Positions 28,627 to 38,628 of a stretch of DNA of 64,000 nucleotides are shown here, piece by piece. Both the position numbers and the translations under genes were made by a program. Origin of the DNA: Alsobacter metallidurans (GTDB lineage: Bacteria; Pseudomonadota; Alphaproteobacteria; Rhizobiales; Beijerinckiaceae). How positions within the stretch are numbered: the first letter of the stretch is position 1; each line of letters starts with the position of its first letter. Below the pieces are notes generated by a model. It was not told the origin of the DNA, made no database searches, and saw nothing but the letters and a program-made list of their open reading frames with translations. The stretch is taken from contig NZ_BMES01000002.1 in the NCBI RefSeq assembly GCF_014636935.1, positions 1,671,148 through 1,735,147 on the forward strand. Reading direction: 5' to 3'.

Positions 28627-30255
28627 ATGAGCGATTCAGGCCAGAAGCAACCCGGCGCCCCGGAGACCGGCAAGATTTTGACCACCCGGCAGGGCCATCC
28701 GGTGTCGGACAACCAGAGCCTGCGCAGCGTCGGCGAGCGCGGCCCCGCGACCCTCGAGAACTACCAGTTCATCGAAAAGATCACGCATTTTGACCGGGAG
28801 CGCATTCCCGAGCGCGTCGTGCATGCCCGCGGCACGGCCGCGCACGGCTATTTCGAGGCGTATGGAAAGATCGGCGACGAGCCAGCCGCCAAATACACCC
28901 GCGCGAAAGTGCTCACCCAGGCTGGGGTGAAGACGCCCGTGTTCCTGCGCTTTTCCACGGTGATCGGCGGCAAGGAGAGCCCCGAGACCGCCCGCGATCC
29001 GCGTGGGTTCGCCATCAAGTTCAAGACGGTGGACGGCAACTGGGATCTGGTCGGCAACAACCTCAAGGTCTTCTTCATACGGGACGCCATCAAGTTTCCG
29101 GACATGATCCACGCCTTCAAGCCGGACCCGGTCACCAACCGGCAGGAAGCGTGGCGCTTCTTCGACTTCGTGATGCACCACCCCGAGTCGCTGCACATGG
29201 TGGCGTGGGTGAAGAGTCCCTGGGGCATCCCGGCCGACTACCGTCACATGCAGGGCTCCAGCGTGAACACCTACAAGCTGGTCAACGACCAGGGTCAGGC
29301 CGTGCTTGTGAAGTTCTCGTTCGAGCCCAAGCTCGGCGTGAAGAACCTCACGAGCCCGCAGGCCGCCGAGATCCAGGCCCGCGACGTCGGCCACGCCACC
29401 CGCGACCTTTATGACGCGATCGACCGCGGCGACTATCCCGAGTGGGAGATGTGCGTCCAGATCATGTCGGACGACGACCACCCCGAGCTCGACTTCGATC
29501 CGCTGGACGACACAAAGCGCTGGCCCGAGGACCAGTTCCCGCTGCTGCCGGTCGGCCGACTCGTGCTGGACAAGAACCCCAACAACTTCTTCGCCGAGAC
29601 CGAGCAGTCGGCCTTCGGCACCGGCGTCCTGGTCGACGGCATCGACTTCTCGGACGACAAGATGCTGCAGGGGCGCACGCTGTCCTATTCGGATACCCAG
29701 CGCTACCGCGTCGGCCCCAACTACCTGCAACTGCCGGTCAACGCCCCGCAGGAACGCGCCCGCGCGGCCACCAACCAGCGCGACGGCCAGATGACCTACC
29801 ATGTCGACGGGGGCGGCGAGAACCCGCACGTCAACTACGAGCCGAGCGCCATGGGCGGCCTGAGGGAGGCGCCCAAGCCCGCCAAGGACTACCACCCCTT
29901 CGTGGAAGGCCATCTCGGCCGCTACCAGACCACCCGAACGGGCGACGACTACCGCCAGGCCGGCGAGCGTTACCGGACCTTCGAGAACTGGGAACGCGAC
30001 GACCTCATCGCCAATCTGGTCGAAGACATGAAGCAATGCCCTGAGCCCATCGCCCTGCGCATGGTCTGGCACTTCTGGCACTGCGACGAGGACTACGGCC
30101 GCCGCGTCGCCGAGGGGGCGGGCATCGACCTCGAAAAGGCAAAGGCCCTGCCGCCCCTGCCCGGCCACCCCGGCCCCAACCGCCACCGCGACCGCGTCAC
30201 CTACACGGACGGGAAGCCCGAAGGCGACCGCCGTTCGAGCCAGGCTGCGGAGTAA
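28627..30255 (+). CDS. monofunctional heme catalase
   Basis: 542 residues. The active-site histidine is H66 in [11 protein letters not shown] and the distal asparagine fits N144/N145 in [10 protein letters not shown]. The proximal heme-ligand tyrosine is Y354 in [11 protein letters not shown]. It dismutates hydrogen peroxide to water and oxygen in the cytoplasm. The length fits small-subunit catalases rather than the 750-residue class. ATG 28627 matches the family start (upstream sequence is non-coding). About 700 bp of dispersed repeats follow it. Confidence 0.96.
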   Translation: MSDSGQKQPGAPETGKILTTRQGHPVSDNQSLRSVGERGPATLENYQFIEKITHFDRERIPERVVHARGTAAHGYFEAYGKIGDEPAAKYTRAKVLTQAGVKTPVFLRFSTVIGGKESPETARDPRGFAIKFKTVDGNWDLVGNNLKVFFIRDAIKFPDMIHAFKPDPVTNRQEAWRFFDFVMHHPESLHMVAWVKSPWGIPADYRHMQGSSVNTYKLVNDQGQAVLVKFSFEPKLGVKNLTSPQAAEIQARDVGHATRDLYDAIDRGDYPEWEMCVQIMSDDDHPELDFDPLDDTKRWPEDQFPLLPVGRLVLDKNPNNFFAETEQSAFGTGVLVDGIDFSDDKMLQGRTLSYSDTQRYRVGPNYLQLPVNAPQERARAATNQRDGQMTYHVDGGGENPHVNYEPSAMGGLREAPKPAKDYHPFVEGHLGRYQTTRTGDDYRQAGERYRTFENWERDDLIANLVEDMKQCPEPIALRMVWHFWHCDEDYGRRVAEGAGIDLEKAKALPPLPGHPGPNRHRDRVTYTDGKPEGDRRSSQAAE

Positions 30256-30340
30256 GCATCGGCGCCGGAGGGCGGCGCCCGCCCTCTCCGTCATGGCGGG
30301 ACGGCGACGCCCCACCCCTCTCCGTCATGGCCGGGCTCGT

Positions 30341-30438
30341 CCCAACCCTCTCCGTCATGGCCGGGCTTGACCCGGCCATCCACGCGGGAGCCCAGCGCGT
30401 GGAACCCCGGGTCAAGCCCGGGGATGACGGTGGAGGGA
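30341..30438. repeat. 98-bp dispersed repeat, copy A
   Basis: Begins CCCAACCCTCTCCGTCATGG and ends GGGGATGACGGTGGAGGGA. It is internally palindromic (GCTTGACCCGGCCAT against the later GGGTCAAGCCCGG). It matches the copy at 30638-30735 with two differences I can count (A/T in CGCGTGGA[A/T]CC and G/A in GTCAA[G/A]CC). Confidence 0.9.
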
Positions 30439-30537
30439 GGACTGCATTGACTATTCAGACGGCGCTGAGCTCAGCAGCCAGCCTGTTGCATTGCCAGCCA
30501 GACCAACCGACCTGACCAGTAAGCCCAATTCTCGATC

Positions 30538-30588
30538 CCCTCATCCTGAGGAGCATCGCCCCTCGGCGATGCGTCTCGAAGGACGAGG
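30538..30588. repeat. dispersed palindromic repeat (CTCATCCTGAGGAG type)
   Basis: Contains CCTCATCCTGAGGAGCATCG followed by CGATGCGTCTCGAAGGACGAGG; the two halves are complementary (CATCGCC / GGCGATG centre and CCTCATCCT against AGGACGAGG). This is a second repeat family lying between the two 98-bp copies, and is a known kind of intergenic element in Bradyrhizobium-like genomes. Confidence 0.75.
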
Positions 30589-30637
30589 ACTCCAGAAATC
30601 TCGGCGACCCCGCCCTCTCCGACATGGCCGGGCGCGT

Positions 30638-30735
30638 CCCAACCCTCTCCGTCATGGCCGGGCTTGACCCGGCCATCCACGCGGGAGCCCAGCGCGTGGA
30701 TCCCCGGGTCAAACCCGGGGATGACGGTGGAGGGA
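30638..30735. repeat. 98-bp dispersed repeat, copy B
   Basis: Second copy of the element at 30341-30438, same orientation, 297 bp downstream. Internal palindromic arms are conserved. The near identity suggests recent duplication or ongoing gene conversion. Confidence 0.9.
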
Positions 30736-30958
30736 TGCCTGTGTCGTCTCTCGAGACAGCAAGCGATCAGGTTCCGCGACCTTTCCAGCCGTAGTAGCAG
30801 GCAATCGGCGACTATCAACTCAAGGTTGTGAGCGTGAACGTAAAATAGGCGACTGCCTGAAACATGGACTTACGGCTCCTCGACCAAAGTCTGCATCCGC
30901 AAAGCTTTGTTCATTCCTTCCGGCCTATGAAAAACAGGTGTTTTGGCCGGAGCCCGCC

Positions 30959-33094
30959 ATGACGTTGTCCTTCAGCAAGATTTCGATTTCCGCGCGCATG
31001 ACAATTTTGAGCTGCGCATCGATCCTGGGTTTGCTGGTGGTCGGCGGGGTTTATGTTGACGGAAGTCGGCGCGTTGCGGCGGCGTTCGATGAAGCGCAGC
31101 GATTTTCGGCTATTCGCCAGCAGGCGCAGTTGTTCGGAATCGCGCAGACCGACCTGAAGAGCATCAGCCGCGACCTGCGTTTCCGGCGCGACGACGTCGA
31201 CGTGGAGCAGTTCGGCGCGGCGCTGAAGCGCTCCGAGGCTGTCGCAACGGCGTGGCGTGAACTGCCCATGGCCGAGCGCTACGACGCGGAACTGAAGGCC
31301 GCCAAGCAGCACGGAGAGACTCTGGCCGCGCAATTCGCGGCTTTGCAGAAGCTCAAGACGGAGATCGGCGCAGAAGGGTTCGACGGCCGGGCCGCGGCGG
31401 TGGCGGAAGCAGGCGACAAATTCACCAGCAGCCTTCGCGGCGCGGTGGACGACGCCGATGCGGTGATGACCGAGCGCATCCTCCAGTCGCTCGCCACCAT
31501 GAAGGCCGCGCGCTCCGAATACCGGCGCTCCACCGACAACAGCCAGCTCGGAGCCTTTGAGGCCAGCAAGAGCCGGATCGAACGCGCCATCGGCAAGCTG
31601 ACCGTGCCGTGGTCGAAGCAGGCCGAACTGGCCACCGAGCTCGACGCCTATGGAGAGGCCTTCACGGCCTGGAGCACGGCCGAAAACGAGTTCGTCCAGG
31701 CCGCCGAGAAACTCAGCGGCGCGTTCGACGTGGTCGGCCCGATGCTGGCCGACCTCGACCAGAAGGCCGCCGCGGACGGGGACGCCGCCGCCCAGCGCTT
31801 GGCGGCCGCCCAGGGCTTTACCCAGGCCGTGATCCTGGCCGCCATCCTGGCCGGCGTGCTGGTCGGCCTGTTGTCGGCCGTTATCATGACCCGCACGACC
31901 TCCCGGCCGCTTGCGCGGCTGCGCGACGCCATGCTGGCGCTCGCCGGGGGCGCCAGGGACGTCGAGGCTCCCGGGGCGGATCGCGGCGACGAAATCGGCC
32001 AGATGGCCCAGGCGGTGCTCACCTTCCGGCAGGCCGCGATCGACCGCGAACGCCTGGAGCGCGAAGCGCAGGACGAACGCCGCATGTCGGAAGGCGAGCG
32101 CCTCGCGCGAGAAGCCGAAACCCGCCGCAACGAGGCCGAGCGCGCCGCCGCGAGCCGCGAGCAGGCCGACGTGGTCCACGTTCTGGCCGCAGCCCTGAAG
32201 GGCCTCTCAACCGGCGACCTCACGGTCCAAATCGACGCCCCCTTCCCGCCCGATTACGAAGCGCTCCGGCACGATTTCAACGAGGCGGCGCAGCAGATGC
32301 GCGCGGCCATGGGCGAGGTGCTGGCGACCGCGGGCGCCATCCGGGCGCATGTGGGCGAGCTCGCGGGCGCGTCGGACGACCTCGCGCAGCGCACGCAGAC
32401 GCAGGCGGCCTCGCTCGACCTCGCGGGCGCCCGCGCGCGAGAGCTCGCCGCCTCCGTGCGCGCCTCCGCGCACGCCTCCGCGGACGCGGCCCAGGCCGCG
32501 CGCAAAGCCATGTCCGTCGCCGAGACGGGCGGGGGCGTGGTGGTGCAGGCGGTGGATGCGATGGAGCGGATCGAGGGCGCGTCCAAGCGCATCAGCGAGA
32601 TCACCACGCTGATCGACGACATCGCGTTCCAGACCAACCTGCTGGCGCTGAACGCCGCCGTGGAGGCTGCCCGGGCTGGCGACGCCGGCAAGGGCTTCGC
32701 GGTGGTGGCGTCGGAAGTCCGGACGCTGGCCCAGCGGGCGGGCGCCTCCTCGCGCGACATCAGCGGCCTGATCGCGACCTCGTCGGCCGAGATCGCGCAG
32801 GGCGCCGCCCTGGTGCGCTCCACCGGGGAGGCGCTGTCGCAGATCGTCTCGGCCGCCCGCCAGGTTGCGGGCGACGTCGACGGCATCTCGACCGCGGCCG
32901 CCGACCAGATGCAGCGCATCGCCGCCATGGGCGACGCCGTGTCCGAGATGGAGCAGGTCACGCAGCAGGACGCCGCGCTGGCGGAAGAAAGCGCCGCCTC
33001 GGCCGCCACCCTCACCGAGGAAGTCGAGCGCCTCAACGCGCTGATCGGCGAGTTCCAGCTCGAAACGATCCCCCAAGCTCGCCGGGCCGCGTGA
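30959..33094 (+). CDS. methyl-accepting chemotaxis protein
   Basis: 711 residues. A first membrane helix lies at about 15-35 ([15 protein letters not shown]), a helical periplasmic sensor of about 260 residues follows, then a second helix at about 295-318 ([21 protein letters not shown]), a HAMP region and the cytoplasmic signalling rod. The hairpin tip is intact: [22 protein letters not shown], then [16 protein letters not shown]. No C-terminal CheB/CheR-binding pentapeptide is seen. GGAG at 30949-30952 supports ATG 30959. It stands alone; no che genes are nearby, so it must feed a pathway encoded elsewhere. Confidence 0.94.
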   Translation: MTLSFSKISISARMTILSCASILGLLVVGGVYVDGSRRVAAAFDEAQRFSAIRQQAQLFGIAQTDLKSISRDLRFRRDDVDVEQFGAALKRSEAVATAWRELPMAERYDAELKAAKQHGETLAAQFAALQKLKTEIGAEGFDGRAAAVAEAGDKFTSSLRGAVDDADAVMTERILQSLATMKAARSEYRRSTDNSQLGAFEASKSRIERAIGKLTVPWSKQAELATELDAYGEAFTAWSTAENEFVQAAEKLSGAFDVVGPMLADLDQKAAADGDAAAQRLAAAQGFTQAVILAAILAGVLVGLLSAVIMTRTTSRPLARLRDAMLALAGGARDVEAPGADRGDEIGQMAQAVLTFRQAAIDRERLEREAQDERRMSEGERLAREAETRRNEAERAAASREQADVVHVLAAALKGLSTGDLTVQIDAPFPPDYEALRHDFNEAAQQMRAAMGEVLATAGAIRAHVGELAGASDDLAQRTQTQAASLDLAGARARELAASVRASAHASADAAQAARKAMSVAETGGGVVVQAVDAMERIEGASKRISEITTLIDDIAFQTNLLALNAAVEAARAGDAGKGFAVVASEVRTLAQRAGASSRDISGLIATSSAEIAQGAALVRSTGEALSQIVSAARQVAGDVDGISTAAADQMQRIAAMGDAVSEMEQVTQQDAALAEESAASAATLTEEVERLNALIGEFQLETIPQARRAA

Positions 33095-33140
33095 GCCAGC
33101 CGTTCGGCGGGCCTGGGCCGGCGGCTTCGGCCGCTTCGCG

Positions 33141-35858
33141 CTAGCCGCGGCCCTTCAGCACCGCCGCCACCTTGGCGGCGAGGCTGGTCGCCGTGAACGG
33201 CTTGGTGAGAAGCTGGACGCCCTCGTCCAGCCGGCCGTGATGCACGATGGCGTTGCGCGTGTAGCCGGTGGTGAACAGCACCTTCAGGTCGGGCCGGCGG
33301 CCCAGGGCCTCTTTGGCGACCATGCGGCCGTTCATGGGCCCGGTCAGGATCACGTCGGTGAACAGCAGGTCGATCTCCGGATGGGCGTCGAACAGCGCCA
33401 GCCCGCTCGGGCCGTCCTCGGCCGCGAGCACGCGGTAGCCTGCATCCTCCAGCGCCGCGACCGAAAAGTTGCGCACCAGCATCTCGTCCTCGACCACCAG
33501 GATCGTCTCGCCTGCGCCCAGGGCGACCTCGGCCGCGTTCTGGGGCTCCGGCAGGCTCGCCCGCTCGCCAACTGCGCGGTAGCGCGGCAGGTAGATCTTG
33601 ACCGTGGTGCCCTGCCCGGGCTCCGAGTAGATCGCCGTATGGCCGTTGGACTGTTTGGCGAAGCCATAGACCTGCGACAGGCCCAGCCCCGTCCCCTTGC
33701 CGATCGCCTTGGTGGTGTAGAAAGGCTCGAACGCCTTGGCCACCACGTCCGCCGCCATGCCCGCGCCGGTGTCGCAGACCGCGATCATCACATACTGCCC
33801 GGGCGCGATCTCCTCGCGGCCCGCCATATAGCTTTCGTCGAGGTGGGAGTTCACGGTCTCGATGGTCAGCTTGCCGCCGTCCGGCATGGCGTCCCGAGCG
33901 TTCACGGCGAGGTTCAGCACGGCGTTCTCGAGCTGGTTCGGGTCCGCATGCGTGCGCCACAGCCCGCCCGCCAGAACGGTCTCGATGGCGATGTTCTCGC
34001 CCAGCGTGCGCTCCAGCAGGTCCGACATCCCGGCCACCAGCCTGTTCACGTCCACGGGCTCGGGCGCGAGCGGCTGCTGGCGCGAGAAGGCGAGCAGGCG
34101 CTGCGTCAGCGCGGCGGCGCGGTCGGCGCCCTCCACCGCCTGGCCGAGCAGGCGCTTGGCCCGCGCGTCCTCGCCCGGGGCGAGGCAGCGGCCAAGCATG
34201 TCGAGATTGCCGGTCACCACCGTGAGCAGGTTGTTGAAGTCGTGCGCGACGCCGCCCGTGAGGCGCCCGAGCGCCTCCATCTTCTGCGACTGGCGCAGCT
34301 GCTCTTCGGCGCGTTGTCGGCTCGCCGCCTCGGCGACAAGCTGGGCGTTGGCGGATTCCAGCTCCCGCGTGCGCGCCTGCACGAGCTGCTCCAGCGTCTC
34401 GTTGAGCGAACGCTTGGCCTCCTCCACCTCGAACTCGCGCGTGCGGTCTCGCAGGATCTTGAGGAACCCCGACGGCGCCCCGCCCTCCCCGCCGCGCATC
34501 GGCAGCAGCGCTCCGGTCGCAAAGAAGCGCTCGCCGTCCCGCCGCACCATCCAGCGGTCGTCCGACGCCCGGCCGTCGGCCAGCGCCTGTCCGAGTTCCC
34601 TATCGGGCACGGACGCGGCGCGGTCCTCCGGCGTGAAGATGATGCGGAAATGCCGGCCGGTCGCCTCGGCGGCGGTCCAACCCAGCACGGCCTCCGCGCC
34701 GACGTTCCAGGTGCGGATGACTCCGGTGAGATCCGTGCTGATGATGGCCGAGTCGGTGGCGCTTTCCAGGATCAGGCGCAGCTGGCCCTCGCTCTCGCGC
34801 AGCTCCCGGGTGCGTTCCGCGATGGTGCGCTCGAGACTCACATTCACGGCCGCGAGGTCGGTCTGCGCCTGCTCGAGCGCCTGCTTGCCCTTGGCCTCCC
34901 GGCCGGCCTGGCGGAAGCCGAGGATGCTGAGCGCCCCGAAAGCCAGCCACGCCGTGGCCGCATACACGCCGTAGATGGTGACGCGATCGCGCCAGGCGGC
35001 GTGGAGCGCGGCTTCGGAAACGGTGACGGACACATAGACGGGCTTGTCGCCGACGCGGCGATAAGCGCCGAACCGCAACGTGCCGTCGGCGCCTTGATAC
35101 TCGCCCATCACGCCGGCTTCGGGGCTGGCCGAGATGGCGGCCTGCATGACGGAAGGCGGCTGCGCCCCCACGTATTCGGCGATCGCCGGATAGCGATCCA
35201 GGACGTCGAGCGAGGGCGCCCGCCGGAGCGTGACCCGCGCGTCGTAGGGCAGCGGGATCTGCTTCCAGTAGTCGCCGAAGTAACTGAGCTCGGCGGTGGC
35301 CGACACCATGCCGGCAAAACCGCCGTCCGGTCGGCTGAGCCGGCGAGCCAGCAGGAATGTCGGCTGGCCCGTGACCCGCCCGAGGATGCGCTCGCCGATA
35401 AACAGCGCGTCGCCTCCGGACGCAAGCGCCTTGAAGGCGTCGCGATCCGCGGCGTTCGAGTAGGGCGCCGGCATCGCGAACGTGGTGAACCGCAAGAGGC
35501 CGGCTGCGTCGTTGAGCCAGATGTCCTCCACATAGGGCAGCGCGCTCGTGAGCGCCTTGAGCTGCTCGAAGAGGGCCTTGTCGCCCTCGAGGCTCGCGAG
35601 TTCGCGCTGGCCAACCGCCGCCGTGGCGCTGCGCAGAGCGACGTCCACCACCTCGATCAGGCGACCGGCATGGTCGGACAGCAGGAAGGCCTGGCTTTGC
35701 AGTTCGCCAATGGCGTCGCGCCGCATCTGGCGGCGAAGTTCGGTCGCGAGAAGCAGAAATGAGATGAGGATCAGGGCGAGCCCGAACAGCCCCATGACCC
35801 CGGTGATGGAGCCGAGCGTCGCGGATTTCCGCGAGCTGTTCGCGTTGCCTGTCCCCAT
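33141..35858 (-). CDS. membrane hybrid histidine kinase (Cache-like sensor, PAS, HisKA, HATPase, REC)
   Basis: 905 residues. Two membrane helices (about 18-40 and 295-315) flank a periplasmic sensor that looks like a double Cache domain (PYVEDIWLNDAAGLLRF region). Then follow a coiled coil, a PAS domain (about 360-480), a second coiled coil, a HisKA domain with the phospho-histidine in GGVAHDFNNLLTVV, a HATPase domain (NLAVNARDAMPDGG, GTGLGLSQVYGFAKQS) and a C-terminal receiver (DLLFTDVILTGPMNGR). The HDFNNLL type is typical of hybrid kinases that pass phosphate to an internal receiver. It converges on the chemoreceptor with 46 bp between stops; no dedicated output regulator is adjacent. Confidence 0.94.
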   Translation of the reverse strand: MGTGNANSSRKSATLGSITGVMGLFGLALILISFLLLATELRRQMRRDAIGELQSQAFLLSDHAGRLIEVVDVALRSATAAVGQRELASLEGDKALFEQLKALTSALPYVEDIWLNDAAGLLRFTTFAMPAPYSNAADRDAFKALASGGDALFIGERILGRVTGQPTFLLARRLSRPDGGFAGMVSATAELSYFGDYWKQIPLPYDARVTLRRAPSLDVLDRYPAIAEYVGAQPPSVMQAAISASPEAGVMGEYQGADGTLRFGAYRRVGDKPVYVSVTVSEAALHAAWRDRVTIYGVYAATAWLAFGALSILGFRQAGREAKGKQALEQAQTDLAAVNVSLERTIAERTRELRESEGQLRLILESATDSAIISTDLTGVIRTWNVGAEAVLGWTAAEATGRHFRIIFTPEDRAASVPDRELGQALADGRASDDRWMVRRDGERFFATGALLPMRGGEGGAPSGFLKILRDRTREFEVEEAKRSLNETLEQLVQARTRELESANAQLVAEAASRQRAEEQLRQSQKMEALGRLTGGVAHDFNNLLTVVTGNLDMLGRCLAPGEDARAKRLLGQAVEGADRAAALTQRLLAFSRQQPLAPEPVDVNRLVAGMSDLLERTLGENIAIETVLAGGLWRTHADPNQLENAVLNLAVNARDAMPDGGKLTIETVNSHLDESYMAGREEIAPGQYVMIAVCDTGAGMAADVVAKAFEPFYTTKAIGKGTGLGLSQVYGFAKQSNGHTAIYSEPGQGTTVKIYLPRYRAVGERASLPEPQNAAEVALGAGETILVVEDEMLVRNFSVAALEDAGYRVLAAEDGPSGLALFDAHPEIDLLFTDVILTGPMNGRMVAKEALGRRPDLKVLFTTGYTRNAIVHHGRLDEGVQLLTKPFTATSLAAKVAAVLKGRG

Positions 35859-36097
35859 GGCCCCAATGTTCTGTTGAGCTGCGGCCCAGATACCGCCAAC
35901 GAAGCCGTACCATTCGAGTCAGCCCGTGCGGCTGAGGCGAAAGTTCCACATTTGTACGCGGCTGTCGATCGGCGGATCGGCCCCAGGAAGACGTGAGGAA
36001 TCTTGATTAATTTTTATTAACTTACAAATCCAAGGCAGAGGCTTGTCCGTACACGATCAATGGAATCAAAAGCCTTGAAAGTGAGGGAGATGCTGCG

Positions 36098-36622
36098 GTG
36101 GAGCGAAAAAACCCTCCCGGACAAGCGAATTTTGCGTCGGCCGCCCAGGCCGACCAGCGTGAGCGATCGATAGCAACAGTTGCGGCCCTGCTGGCCAACT
36201 CCATTCCGGATGCGTTTTCGGGCGTTGCGCGCAATCCGCCCAACGAAATCGCATTTGTTCTCGACCGGGATTTCTCCGCTCTGGAGCAGCGGCGGTTTCT
36301 TGATCTCGCGGCCACGGTGATACGCAGGCTCGCCGAGAGAGGCGGGCGCGCGCCCATCAACTGGAACGCAATGGGGCTCGTCGGCATTGCGGGTCTGGAG
36401 GCCCCAATGTCGAACAAGCCCTCAGCCGCTGACGAGCGGGCGAACAATCCGGAACAGCGACCCGACAAGCCATCCTTCACGCCGCCCCTGGACGTGGATC
36501 CAATGGAGGGCGGCGGCGTGGTTCCGGGCGGCCCTCCGGGCGAAACCTTCGGCAGCACCGCCACGACACCCCCCTCCGAGGCCGAACAGAACGAGCGCGC
36601 CGGCCACCGCCCGAATCCGTAA
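36098..36622 (+). CDS. hypothetical protein with Pro/Gly-rich tail
   Basis: 174 residues, no signal peptide or membrane helix, family not recognised. The first about 100 residues look folded and helical (FVLDRDFSALEQRRFLDLAATVIRRLAERGG). The rest is disordered and Pro/Gly rich (PPLDVDPMEGGGVVPGGPP). GAGGGAGA at 36083-36090 sits 7 bases before GTG 36098, and an AT-rich stretch (about 36000-36030) upstream may hold the promoter. An alternative is that a separate short gene starts at ATG 36408 (MSNKPSAADER). Confidence 0.6.
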   Translation: MERKNPPGQANFASAAQADQRERSIATVAALLANSIPDAFSGVARNPPNEIAFVLDRDFSALEQRRFLDLAATVIRRLAERGGRAPINWNAMGLVGIAGLEAPMSNKPSAADERANNPEQRPDKPSFTPPLDVDPMEGGGVVPGGPPGETFGSTATTPPSEAEQNERAGHRPNP

Positions 36623-36695
36623 CAGGCGGTATGGCGCGACGCTTCGCGTGGTTGCACAGCCGTCCAGGCTCGCCCTCGACGCCTCAACGCCTCGA

Positions 36696-36780
36696 CGTCA
36701 TTGCGAGCCGGAGGCGAAGCAATCCAGTCTAAAGGCCCGGCCATGAGACTGGATTGCTTCGCTGCGCTCGCAATGACGGG
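36696..36780. repeat. dispersed palindromic repeat, CATTGCGAG family, copy 2
   Basis: Starts CGTCATTGCGAGCCGGAGGC and AAGCAATCCAGTCT, ends with the complement AGACTGGATTGCTTCGC then GCTCGCAATGACGGG. The two halves form a near-perfect 30-base inverted repeat. It lies in the 304-bp gap between the hypothetical gene and the truncated hemoglobin gene; no gene is seen in that gap. Confidence 0.9.
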
Positions 36781-36926
36781 AGGGTGGGTCAGGCGCCGCA
36801 GCAACTCCATTTCGATGCAATGACCGGAGGGTGGCCCGGGCGCGTCGTGTCGACCTGAAAAGCGAGCGCGCTCACATCCCCCTGAGCGGCATTGTTTGGC
36901 CAACGGGGCTGCGCTATGGCGGGCGC

Positions 36927-37331
36927 ATGGCGACCACCAAACCTCTCTACGACCTCATCGGCGGAGAGCCCGTCGTGCGGGCGCTGACGCGACGCTTCTA
37001 CGAGCTGATGGACAGCCTGCCTGAGGCGGCGGCCTGCAGGGCGGTTCATCCGGCCAGCCTGGACGGCAGCGAGGCGAAGCTGTTCGACTATCTCACAGGC
37101 TGGCTCGGCGGGCCGCCGATCTACGTGCAGAAGAACGGTCCGCCCATGCTGCGCGCCCGACACCTGCATGCGCCGATCGGGCATGACGAGATCGAGGGCT
37201 GGCTCGCCTGCTTCCGCCAGGCCTGGGCCGAGACGGTCCCGAACGAGGCCGCGACCGCGGTCGTGATGCCGCGCGTCCAGGCGTTGGCCCGCCACATGGG
37301 CAACCGACCCGACGGGGCGGTCAGACCCTGA
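36927..37331 (+). CDS. group II truncated hemoglobin
   Basis: 134 residues of the 2-on-2 globin fold. It has the N-terminal LYDLIGGEPVVRALTRRFYELMDSLPEA, the group-II-like KLFDYLTGWLGGPPIYVQKNGPPMLRARH with the heme-ligand histidine in RARHLHAPIG, and a tryptophan-containing C-terminus (FRQAWAETVPNEAA). Group II members bind oxygen or nitric oxide in the cytoplasm and are linked to oxidative and nitrosative stress. Its 3' end overlaps the convergent methyltransferase gene by 11 bp. Confidence 0.93.
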   Translation: MATTKPLYDLIGGEPVVRALTRRFYELMDSLPEAAACRAVHPASLDGSEAKLFDYLTGWLGGPPIYVQKNGPPMLRARHLHAPIGHDEIEGWLACFRQAWAETVPNEAATAVVMPRVQALARHMGNRPDGAVRP

Positions 37332-38013
37332 GGTCGTCCGGCCGCACCTCGAACACGCTGGATCCCGTCCAGGCGCGCCAGTGCCGCTCGGGCAGGTTGA
37401 TCTCGCGCAGCCGCTCCGGGCTGAAGCGCTCGGTGACGTCGTAGCGCGCCGGCGTGCGGAAGATCATCCCGATCGTGTCGGGGATGAACGCGTCGCCGAA
37501 GCGGCGCACATGGATCATCGGGCCGAAACGCTCGATCATCTGCGCCTCGGGCAGGTCGACGAGCTCCTCCGTGAACGGCCCCGGCAGGATCGGCATCGTG
37601 AACAGCATCACGCCGCCGGGCGCGAGAGCCTGCGCGAGGCGGATCAGCGGAACCGAATAGCTGCAGCGGATGTGCTCCAGCACGTGGTTGTGCACGATCA
37701 GGTCGTAGTGGCCGCGGGGCAGGTCGAACACGTCGGCGCACAGGTCGAACCGCCGCACCCCGAGCCCCGGATATTTCTCCGGCTCGATATCGACGGCGTC
37801 ATATTGGTCGCCGCCGATTGGACGCAGCAGGGCCGCAAGGCCACGTTCCGGTGCGAAATGCAGGATGCGCGAGCCTGCCGCGGGGCGAATGCGCTCCTGG
37901 ATGTGCAGCCCCACCAAACGCGTCCGCTCCAGCGAGCCGCAGGAGGCGCAGCGAACCTGCGGGCGCTTCGGCATGTCGGTGAAGCGGTCGCCGCCGCACA
38001 GGTTGCAGTGCAT
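37321..38013 (-). CDS. class I SAM-dependent methyltransferase with N-terminal zinc finger
   Basis: 230 residues. An N-terminal CxxC pair module (MHCNLCGGDRF, VRCASCGSLERTR) precedes a degenerate Rossmann methyltransferase domain (ILHFAPERGLAALL, DLCADVFDLPRGHYDLIVHNHVLEHI, PGGVMLFTMPI). Such proteins commonly sit in cell-surface or sugar-modification loci, but nothing next to it supports that. It follows the receiver gene by 41 bp on the same strand and so may share its transcript. Substrate unknown. Confidence 0.87.
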   Translation of the reverse strand: MHCNLCGGDRFTDMPKRPQVRCASCGSLERTRLVGLHIQERIRPAAGSRILHFAPERGLAALLRPIGGDQYDAVDIEPEKYPGLGVRRFDLCADVFDLPRGHYDLIVHNHVLEHIRCSYSVPLIRLAQALAPGGVMLFTMPILPGPFTEELVDLPEAQMIERFGPMIHVRRFGDAFIPDTIGMIFRTPARYDVTERFSPERLREINLPERHWRAWTGSSVFEVRPDDLRV

Positions 38014-38054
38014 TCAGAAAGCCTCGGAGAAAGGGAAAGGCGCAGCAGCCTCGA

Positions 38055-38468
38055 TCAGGCGACCTGCCGGGGCGCAGCCGCGAAGGGCGCGGACCCGGCC
38101 GCGACGCCCACGCGCCGCAGCACCGCGCGGATGCGGGCCAGCAACTCCCGCAAATCATAGGGCTTCACGACGTAATCGTCCGCGCCGAGTTCAAGGCCGA
38201 CGACGCGATCGATGTCGCCGCCATGCGCGCTCGCGAAGATGATGCCGGCTTCGCCCTGCTCCATCACCCAGCGCGCCAGCGAAAGCCCGTCCTCGCCCGG
38301 CATCGAGATGTCCAGCACAGCGACGTCGATCGTCTCCCGGCCGACGATGTTGCGAAAGGCTGCGCCATCGCGGGCGGCCAGCACCCTGAAGCCGTGTGCG
38401 GTCAAATATTCGGCCACGGCGTCGAGCAGATCGGCCTCGTCCTCGGCGATCGCGATCGTGGCTGTCAT
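38055..38468 (-). CDS. OmpR-type receiver domain protein lacking a DNA-binding domain
   Basis: 137 residues forming one complete receiver: acidic pocket AEDEAD, phospho-acceptor D53 (VLDISMPGEDG), switch residue in FASAHGG, and the conserved lysine in VVKPYDLRELLARIRAVLRR. The last segment is the linker that in OmpR/PhoB regulators leads into the winged helix, but the protein ends about 15 residues later. It is therefore either a truncated response regulator or a stand-alone receiver working by protein contact. ATG 38468 is chosen at the family start. Confidence 0.88.
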   Translation of the reverse strand: MTATIAIAEDEADLLDAVAEYLTAHGFRVLAARDGAAFRNIVGRETIDVAVLDISMPGEDGLSLARWVMEQGEAGIIFASAHGGDIDRVVGLELGADDYVVKPYDLRELLARIRAVLRRVGVAAGSAPFAAAPRQVA

Positions 38469-38628
38469 GCGCCGGCCCCTCGTGCCTGGATAGCGGCGAG
38501 AGCCTAGCACTCGGTCCGTTTGGTCACAATCGACGGTTCGCCACCTCCCTTTGGGGGAACGGCTTGGGCTCCGCTAAGCCCAAGCCGGGGCCGGGCGGAA
38601 AATTGTCGCTCCTTTCGGCGAAGTTTCA

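Larger units (their letters stand above)
30256..30958. other. 703-bp gene-free region packed with dispersed repeats
   Basis: No supported gene. It holds two near-identical 98-bp copies of one element in direct orientation (30341-30438 and 30638-30735), partial copies of their first 20 to 30 bases (around 30285 and 30318, and 30613), and one copy of another repeat family (30538-30588). From about 30760 to the chemoreceptor start the DNA is plain, less GC-rich, and probably holds that gene's promoter. Confidence 0.8.

Noticed and set aside
30341-30735. Repeats after catalase as a CRISPR array
   Set aside because: Only two full copies of a 98-bp palindromic element with a long unequal spacer; no short regular repeat-spacer pattern and no cas genes.
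36061-36090. GGAATC sequence before the hypothetical gene as an EcfG promoter
   Set aside because: The -35 differs from GGAAC and no CGTT follows at 16-17 bp.
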